Assembly: GCA_022393335.1 (NCBI GenBank)
Contig: JAJEKB010020795.1
Coordinates: forward strand, 563,507-627,506
Source of the DNA: Macrotrachela quadricornifera
Taxonomy: Eukaryota; Rotifera; Eurotatoria; Philodinida; Philodinidae
Direction: 5' to 3'
Length of the DNA: 64,000 nt
Under the pieces are notes generated by a model that saw only the letters and a program-made list of their open reading frames with translations, searched no databases and was not told where the DNA came from. The translations under genes and the position numbers were made by a program. Numbering within the stretch: the stretch's first letter is position 1; every line of letters starts with the position of its first letter. Below, in pieces: positions 57,346-64,000 of the stretch.

Positions 57346-57928
57346 TCAACCTGATTCAGTTTTCTCAGAAAATTTTTTGAGAAGTTCAGTTTTATCAACA
57401 GTTAACTCTTAATAAATACACTTAATGACCTTTTCGTTATCTTCTACCGGTTATTTATAGTTCTCTTTATATCACCACATAATGAGTCATTTTTTTCTCC
57501 TGAACTGAATAATAGCTCGAATTACTTTTGCGTTCTTTTCCATATCATACAAAGTATGCACGAGAAAAAGAAGGAAGTTTCCAGCTTTTTCTCCCTTATT
57601 CTTTACCCTCTATCGTTTTGTATATAAATACGACCGGAGTTTTTGAAATAACTCACATGTCGTTTGAAAAAATGGATACAGAAGATAGCGCTAGCACACT
57701 CAGTGAAGTGAGTTCTCTGAACTGACTGTGATACTTTTTTTTGTCTTGATTGCTTCAATAAAAAACATCATCCTATGTAATAAATAGTTCTAACAATAGC
57801 GAGAACGATTAGATGCCACACTATATGCAGCCTTCCACTCGAAAACAAAGGAAAATAAACTGTTTTCTATTAAATTTGTTCTTAAGACCTAGCGGGTCCC
57901 ACCGGTAGGACCTGTCGGGGCGAATGGG
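57341..57928. mobile_element. piggyBac-like MITE with TTAA target sites
   Basis: TTAA at 57337-57340 is followed by CCCATTC, and GAATGGG at 57922-57928 is followed by TTAA. These give a TTAA duplication and a 7 bp terminal inverted repeat as in piggyBac elements. The 588 bp interior has no transposase. It lies directly at the 5' limit of the integrase-type relic. Confidence 0.6.
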
Positions 57929-57932
57929 TTAA

Positions 57933-58650
57933 TCTTGGTAACGCCTGTATATCGACGATTTACCGATGGTACTTCTTAAACTCTCCGATTTTCATTGTAA
58001 ACGCTCACAGGAGTCTTTTCCTATCAGAATCGCAATGTGTTAACAAGTGAAGTTCATATTTACCGAGAAAGAAATCGGCTTTTCATATATTTTACTTATT
58101 AAATTTTTTGCAGCGCCCTCTTTAATAAAATAATTATCTGAAGATTGAGACCAATCTGTGCTCTTTGATTGGTACAAGTAGCTCAAGCGCATCGACAATA
58201 TATTGTGCCATCGAAAGCAGAGCGATTTTGATAATTTTGACAAACTTTAAAAATATTCAGCTGTTTAAACATAAGTAATTACGATGTTCAATTTTCAAAA
58301 AAAACTGGCAGTATACCGCTGGTACAACGCACATTATACCGGAGAGTCAACCGACGGTTTACTAGCGATTTTTGTCCGGTTCAAATAATATGAGAATTAG
58401 TTCACATTTAACCCCTTACGGCCGGGTTCTAGAAGCCGTTATAGGAAAAAATTTTGAATTACATATTTTGTCTTGTTGTATCATGGGTATACTTAGATTA
58501 AAATCTGGGAGAGAAAAGAATGATATTTAACTGAATACTACAATGTTGCCAAATGGCAACAACCGGTCATGGTGGATCAAGTGACTGAAAAAAGCTTTTA
58601 TATTTTGAAAAATTTGAAAACAATGCCTAGGCTTGTTCATTTATTACTAA
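57933..58650. other. Spacer with a second piggyBac-like end
   Basis: TTAACCCCTTACGGCCGGG at 58408-58426 looks like another piggyBac-type terminus, but no partner GGGGTTAA end was found. A minus frame at 58040-58243 has no recognisable content. Confidence 0.4.
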
Positions 58651-61187
58651 CAATGGAGGTGTTTGAGGTGATAAGCGAAAAAGTGGGATCCATCCGCATG
58701 AAATGAAAGCCCTCGTTGAGAAACTAACAAGGTTAAAATATTAGCGGCCCTTGGCTTATCTAGAGGGAGATAACCAATTTTTATGGTACGCAAAATTTGA
58801 GTATATAAGAATATTAGTATTATTCACATTAATTTTTCATTCAATCATCTGAGTATTTCAGTAGTAACCTAAAAGACTATTTCTGAAATTTATCAATAGC
58901 ACTAACATCATAATAAAGTCAATGACTTATGGGGATTCAGTATTAAAGAGATGAAGAATAACATATATGATGCTTTGAAAAATCGTTTTAACGTATAATT
59001 TGAAATAAAAGTGCATTGATGCATCACTTGGTGGTCTATTGTTCATTTCTTTGCAATTGGTGTTAAGAAAACACAAAGAAAGATACTGTCGAACAATTAT
59101 TCTTTCTTATTCTCTGCTATATTCATCGAATAACAAATATTCATTTCATTAAAAAGAACATGAATTTAGTAAATATTACTAAACATCTTTTGTATCTGGC
59201 TCAAACTGAATTTGGATCTGGAAATTCTGCAACAATTTTCGATGAAATTGTAGTTGCAGAACGATTGTTTGAAGTTCTAAAGTCTTTTAAAGACAGTTAC
59301 TTCAATGAACTATATACTTACGATACTCTCGAATTTGACGATGAATATGACGAAATGAGTGATGAAGAAGAAAGCGATAACGATATGAACGATTACAATG
59401 AAAATGAACATTCAGATATAAAAAAATCTTTTTACATTAGAAGAAATGGAAAATATTATCGAGTGGGTTGATCAACATCCGAAGGCTGGAATTGCAACTA
59501 TTTCACATCGATTTAAGAAGGTCAAATATATGTATTATATTACAAGGTTTAGACAATATATCGAAAATAATGGCACTAGATCGGAAAAAATAAAACAAAT
59601 TAAAGACTTTATGTTCAACGAATTTTATCTGAAAAGGACGATTGAAAAAGAATCAATTCATGATGCTGATCTTGAACTCTTTGCAATTCAAAAAGCAAGG
59701 GAATTAAACTGGGATACATTCACAGCAAGTAAATCTTTTATCAACACTTTTAAAAAAGAAAATAGAATATCATCAAGAAGAGTCAACAAAATTATTACTC
59801 GGGCTAAATCAAATAGAAAAATTTGCAGTTTAAATGGTATGTAATTTTTTTCGAATATTTTTATAAATACGTTTAGCTGTGATATTTACATTTTTAGACG
59901 CTCAAAGTTGGATTGAAAGTAATAGAAGTTTAATATCAACGTATTCTTCTCACCAAGTTTTAAACAGCGATCACTGTTCGTTTCAACAAGAATATATTCC
60001 ATCAAGAACTCTTTCTTTTACTGGTGAAAGAACAACAGAAGTGGCTGTTAAAAAGAAATATAATACAACACATTCGTATACCGTACAACCAATTACATCA
60101 GCCGACGGTGATTTATTAGAGACGTTCTTGCTTATTCTTCAAGAAAAAGAAAATACATTTGGTAAAAATGTGCAAAAGAATTTAATTATACCATCGAATG
60201 TTGTAGTCAAAGCTTCAAAATCAGGAAAAAGTTCTGATGAAAAACATCATGCTTTTTTAAATGAAGTGTTACATCCATTGGTGGGCAAAAAATTTCTTCT
60301 CTTTCTGGATGCTTGGAAAACTCAAGCTGATCTAACAAAATTTAGAGCAGTATTTCCTAGTCCAAATAGTCAATTATTGGTTTTCCCTGAAGGGTCAACA
60401 GGTTTTATTCAACCACAAGATCTTTCCTTATTTCGTTCATGGCGATTTATTCATAAAAAAGTCGAACATTATACTCATATTAATCGAATAGAAATGAGTA
60501 TAAGTGATCGCCAATATTTCATCAATATACATTCTGTTATTCATAATCAATTATCAGCTCCACAATTTAAAAATCTCATTAAAAAAGGATTCGCACAAGC
60601 TCGAATAATACATGAATTAGGTGGACAGATAGAAAAACCACAAGATGTTTGCTTCAAATTTAATGATCTCTATTGCTCAATTAACAGTTGCAATGAAAGA
60701 ACGCTATTAATGTGTGCTTGGTGCAAAAAAAAATTTTGCTACTACCATCTAATTGAAGATCTACATCTGCATTTGTAACAGATTTATTAAAATACTATAC
60801 TATATAATATATTGTTATTAGTTGAAATAAAATCTAGTCTATTGATAACCTTGAAATTCTGACAGCTGTTTACTAATTTTTATCTATATTATTACTGCTT
60901 AAGCTCCATAAGTCATTGACTTTATTATGATGTTAGTGCTATTGATAAATTTCAGAAATATTCTTTTAGGTTACTACTGAAATACTCAGATGATTGAATG
61001 AAAAATTAATGTGAATGATACTAATATTCTTATATACTCAAATTTTGCGTACCATAAAAATTGATTATCTCCCTCTAGATAAGCCAAGGGCCGCTAATAT
61101 TTTAACCTTGTTAGTTTCTCAACGAGGGCTTTCATTTCATGCGGATGGATCCCACTTTTTCGCTTATCACCTCAAACACCTCCATTG
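58651..61187 (+). mobile_element. DDE DNA transposon with about 290 bp TIRs, near complete
   Basis: The left TIR (58651 to about 58943) starts caatggaggtgtttgaggtg and the right TIR (about 60900-61187) ends cacctcaaacacctccattg. The arms match almost perfectly over about 290 bp, including tatctagagggagataa and gtcaatgactta blocks. TAA flanks both ends and may be a 3 bp target duplication. The element carries one transposase gene (59160-60778). Arm identity suggests recent activity. Confidence 0.85.
59160..60778 (+). CDS. DDE-superfamily transposase (one-base frameshift)
   Basis: The first frame, 59160 to about 59435, has an acidic end (DDEYDEMSDEEESDND). It joins a second frame after a run of T near 59433-59437; one base fewer gives KKSFTLEEMENIIEWVDQHP, a helix-turn-helix start. 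That frame runs to 59836, then a 61 nt intron (59837-59897), then an exon to 60778. The catalytic core shows LNSDHCSF, LLFLDAWKTQ and FIQPQDLSLF, supplying a probable D-D-D triad. ASKSGKSS and SAPQFKNLIKKGF blocks are typical of invertebrate IS630/pogo-like transposases. A C-terminal Cys/His cluster (CSINSC...CAWCKKKFCYYH) may bind zinc. Apart from the homopolymer shift the protein looks complete, so activity may be recently lost or the shift an error. Confidence 0.8.
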
Positions 61188-61239
61188 TAAGATCAATATA
61201 TATCAAAAACTATACAAATCCACTCACAATTGTATAGAA

Positions 61240-61645
61240 AAACTAAATGCGGAATCTTCGAATTTTATCCGAAAGTTATGTGTACTACAAAAAGTGTATT
61301 AGATAGATGAGTCATTCTAGAATGTCTCGACGCCAAAATTATTAGAAGAAATCTTTTTTATGAACACGATTTCTATTGACTGTTGTTCATTCGAAAGGAT
61401 TTAGGATCAAATACAGATCATATTGAACTCTATGCCTTCATTTACCCTAAAACGACCATTTTCTCATAGCTCGGTTTTTATTGATTATTGGTCTACCAAA
61501 AGGGTTTCGAGGTAAATGGAGCACATATTCGAGTTCTCCGACCCAGAAAACCTCGAACAAATATGTGATCGGAAGATAGATCCTAACTGTGGGTCAACGA
61601 GACCGTTGACAACATTGGAACCACTTCCCGCATAATTATATTTGT
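61240..61645 (-). repeat. Dispersed repeat R2, copy 2
   Basis: Reverse complement of 20512-20915 (see there). Shared blocks include actacaaaaagtgtat, ttgattattggt, ttctccgacccagaaaacct and caacgagaccgttgacaac. Confidence 0.75.
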
Positions 61646-61668
61646 CATATAAACCCCCCCCCCCTATA

Positions 61669-61765
61669 ATAGAAGACCACCCCATATTAGAAGACCCTCC
61701 CATAATAAAAGACCCACCTTTGAATAGTGATGTGAAATCCATAATAGAAGACCCGGATCTTCTAA
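61669..61765 (+). repeat. Degenerate short tandem repeat
   Basis: Variants of ccataatagaagaccc repeat every 18-19 nt for about four units, next to a run of 12 C. Confidence 0.7.
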
Positions 61766-62022
61766 ACAAAATTTTCTTTTAAGCTTTTTATGATTCTTTT
61801 TGTTCATTTATTGTTCAGTCTTATCTAGTACTGACCAATGGCCATAAAAATATAGAAAGATAAATATTAGCTTATCTATGCAGAACAATAATATATTTGT
61901 TAGTGAAGATGAAAACAAGAGGAATGATAGATCTATAAATGGCGGTGAAGAAAAAAAAAATTAATAATAAACTTGATTTAATACCAGCTGAGCTTTGATA
62001 TACTTTTCGTGATCATAAAAAA

Positions 62023-64000
62023 ATGGAAAAAGAACATCTTAAACCTATTTATGAAGATAAACGTTATATTCTTGTTGATAGTGATATATCTGATAGTGAT
62101 AGTTCAGATAGTGATGGTTCTAGTATTGAAATTCGATCAACTATTGATGGGTGTGAAAATGAATTAATTAATTTATCAACTTATCTTCAACTGCACTCTG
62201 AAGATGAGAATTCTGAAGAAAATGAAGTTTTTGAATGGCCTGAACCACCATCACCATTATCTCTTGACTTACCAGATGGTGAAGTATCAAATAATCCTCA
62301 TCGAATAATTCTATCACCTACAACTTTAAATAATAATAATAATAATATACAAGAAACACTTGAAAAACACAAACGTCGGCAATGGTCAATCAAAGAAAAA
62401 CTTGATGTGATTGAATACTATGATAAAAATCATAGTAAACGTAAAACAGCAAAACGAAAAGGTTGTACAACTGCACAACTACGCAATTGGTTACGAAATA
62501 AAGATGATTTATTGAAAATGAACAAGAAGAAAAAAGGTTCTTTTCGTCTAATTGTTATTAAAAATACTGTATATTTTATCTTTTAGGTGGTGAAAGAAAG
62601 AGAGTAGAAGGTGGTGGTAAGAAATTAGTTTATGCTGATCTTGATCATCGTTTATTCAAGTGGTACCGTTCGCGAAGAACGAATCCAAATGACACATCTC
62701 TACCTGCATCTGAAATTCGTCGAGAAAAAGTTACTCTAAAACATTTACAAAAACAAGCTGAACTAATATGTCAAGAATTAAATCAAAAACCACCATCAAC
62801 AAAGTGGTATTACCGATTTTTAAAAAGAAATCATTTATCACTTCAACGACCAAAACGACAAGATAAAGTACCAATTGATGAAGTCCATCGTTTAGCAAAT
62901 TCTTTTTATTCATATAATCGTCGTGCTAGTACTTGGTCATTAAAACGTGGTGTTATGGGTTGTTTTGTACCTGAGGATATTTCTAATATGGACGAAAGTC
63001 CACTGGCTTTATTTGGTGATCAAGCGACTAAATCTATAAATGATATTGGTACAAGTAATGAAATTAATGGCTATATAAGTAATAAGGTAATGAATCATTT
63101 ACATTTGGTCTATATTAAATATTTTGTCTTGGATCGAGTTTCTTTATATTGTGAAGAATTATCTTTTATTCACTTATTTTTTTTCATTTCAGAGATTTTG
63201 TACAGTCATATTAACTGTGTTTGCTGAAAATCAACGAATGGACCCGGTAGTTCTATTTAAAGGCAAATGTAAAATAGGTGCTGATGAACGACAACAATAT
63301 GCTAAAGGTGTTCTTGCAATATTTACACCTAAAAGTTTTATAAATGGACCATCCATGGATTTATACATCAAGACATGGCTTCAAAAGGTAAAGATATCTT
63401 ATTTAAGATAGAAAAAAAACACCTATCACTTTGATATGACAGCAGAATCGTTTTTATCTCATATATTCTATCAATAAAATTAAAAAACATCACTGTTGCT
63501 TCATGAATTTTGCAACTATTTTATCTTTAATGAATTATATTTATTGTTTCTTTATAGGTTGACGATGGATATCCAAAACTTCTTATAGCTGATTCTGCTG
63601 GACCACACTTAAATCCTGAAAAGATACGAGAATTACGAAAGAAAAAGGTTGTGGTATCTATCATTCCTAAAGGTTGTACTTCATTTCTTCAACTTCTTGA
63701 TACATCAGTATTTTCAATTTTCAAACACTATTATCGACAAGCAGCTGATGAATATATCGATTCTCATGGATCACGTAGCAACATTAAATTATCGGCTAAA
63801 CAACAGAGAATCTTATGCACGAGATTAGTCTCAACAGCATGGATTCGTACAAAAAATAATGTTAATTTTGAACAAGCTTTTCTTGATATAGGATATACAT
63901 GGGTAGACAATTCTCCTGTTTCTATTCGTACATTACCTGGTTTCGTTTTCAATCCATCAACAATAACTTCTTCAATAAATACTATTGATGAAGTAGATGA
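62023..64000 (+). CDS. pogo/Tigger-like DDE transposase gene, 5' part
   Basis: Exons 62023-62536, 62587-63086, 63193-63387 and 63558 to the window end join in frame through GT-AG introns. The N-terminus is acidic and Ser-rich (DSDISDSDSSDSDGSS). Then a CENP-B/psq-type helix-turn-helix (KRRQWSIKEKLDVIEYYDKN, TTAQLRNWLRNKDDL) and a second DNA-binding part (ASEIRREKVTLKHLQKQAEL, STKWYYRFLKRNHLSL). The DDE_1 core follows, with D1 in SNMDESPL, D2 in LLIADSAGPHL and D3 in SFLQLLDTSVFSIFK. No stop or frameshift is seen, so it is either an intact transposon gene or a host gene derived from one. TIRs were not found on the left. The 3' end lies outside the window. Confidence 0.85.

Noticed and set aside
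59160..59471. Separate acidic protein gene upstream of the transposase
   Set aside because: The frame runs directly into the transposase helix-turn-helix with a one-base shift in a T run, so it was merged with it.

Overview
The window looks like a piece of a bdelloid rotifer nuclear genome (Adineta/Rotaria-type). It is very AT-rich. Genes are interrupted by many 45-65 nt GT-AG introns. The protein families are ones I associate with bdelloids: AT-rich F-box/LRR proteins, kinase-like repeats with an HGDL motif, B-box plus coiled-coil proteins, LURP-one-related proteins, a fungal-type DUF4246 oxygenase, single-exon GPCRs and a single-exon CYP. Around them lie many low-copy, mostly decayed transposons of many classes. 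No prokaryotic features, rRNA, convincing tRNA or CRISPR were seen. The species assignment is inference.

Layout. 0-1.2 kb: decayed LINE endonuclease. 1.3-4.3 kb: seven-exon metallophosphoesterase with a 1.8 kb intron full of ACTAGTC motifs. 4.7-5.4 kb: long foldback repeat. 6.0-7.7 kb: F-box protein with a one-base frameshift. 8.6-9.1 kb: 3' part of a many-exon zinc-finger gene. 9.5-13.3 kb: four-module pseudokinase gene whose 3' end abuts a repeat. 14.3-16.0 kb: DUF4246 protein, duplicated at 32.0-33.7 kb. 18.5-23.4 kb: foldback elements, dispersed repeats and a broken hAT transposase. 25.3-26.7 kb: LURP-one-related gene. 29.4-30.5 kb: B-box/coiled-coil/RGG gene. 35.7-36.2 kb: F-box/LRR pseudogene. 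36.9-39.6 kb: gene relics, one transposase-like. 41.2-42.7 kb: MITE, then a TerB-like gene. 42.9-45.7 kb: long-TIR element and DDE relics. 46.3 kb: GPCR. 47.8-49.3 kb: dispersed repeat and deleted hAT. 49.9-51.4 kb: CYP. 52.0-55.1 kb: unusual non-coding repeat array with three GC-rich palindromes. 55.1-57.9 kb: MULE and integrase-type relics, dispersed repeat, piggyBac-like MITE. 58.65-61.19 kb: nearly complete DDE transposon with about 290 bp TIRs. 62.0-64.0 kb: pogo/Tigger-like DDE gene running off the end.

The host genes are unrelated housekeeping or expanded-family genes rather than one pathway. The window is best read as accessory or subtelomere-like sequence: isolated genes in a bed of decayed elements. 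Most relevant to novelty are the symmetrical phase-2 exon array of pseudokinase modules (each exon ends so that its splice donor is also a stop codon), the 3 kb palindrome-bearing array, and the recent 1.86 kb duplication of the DUF4246 gene.
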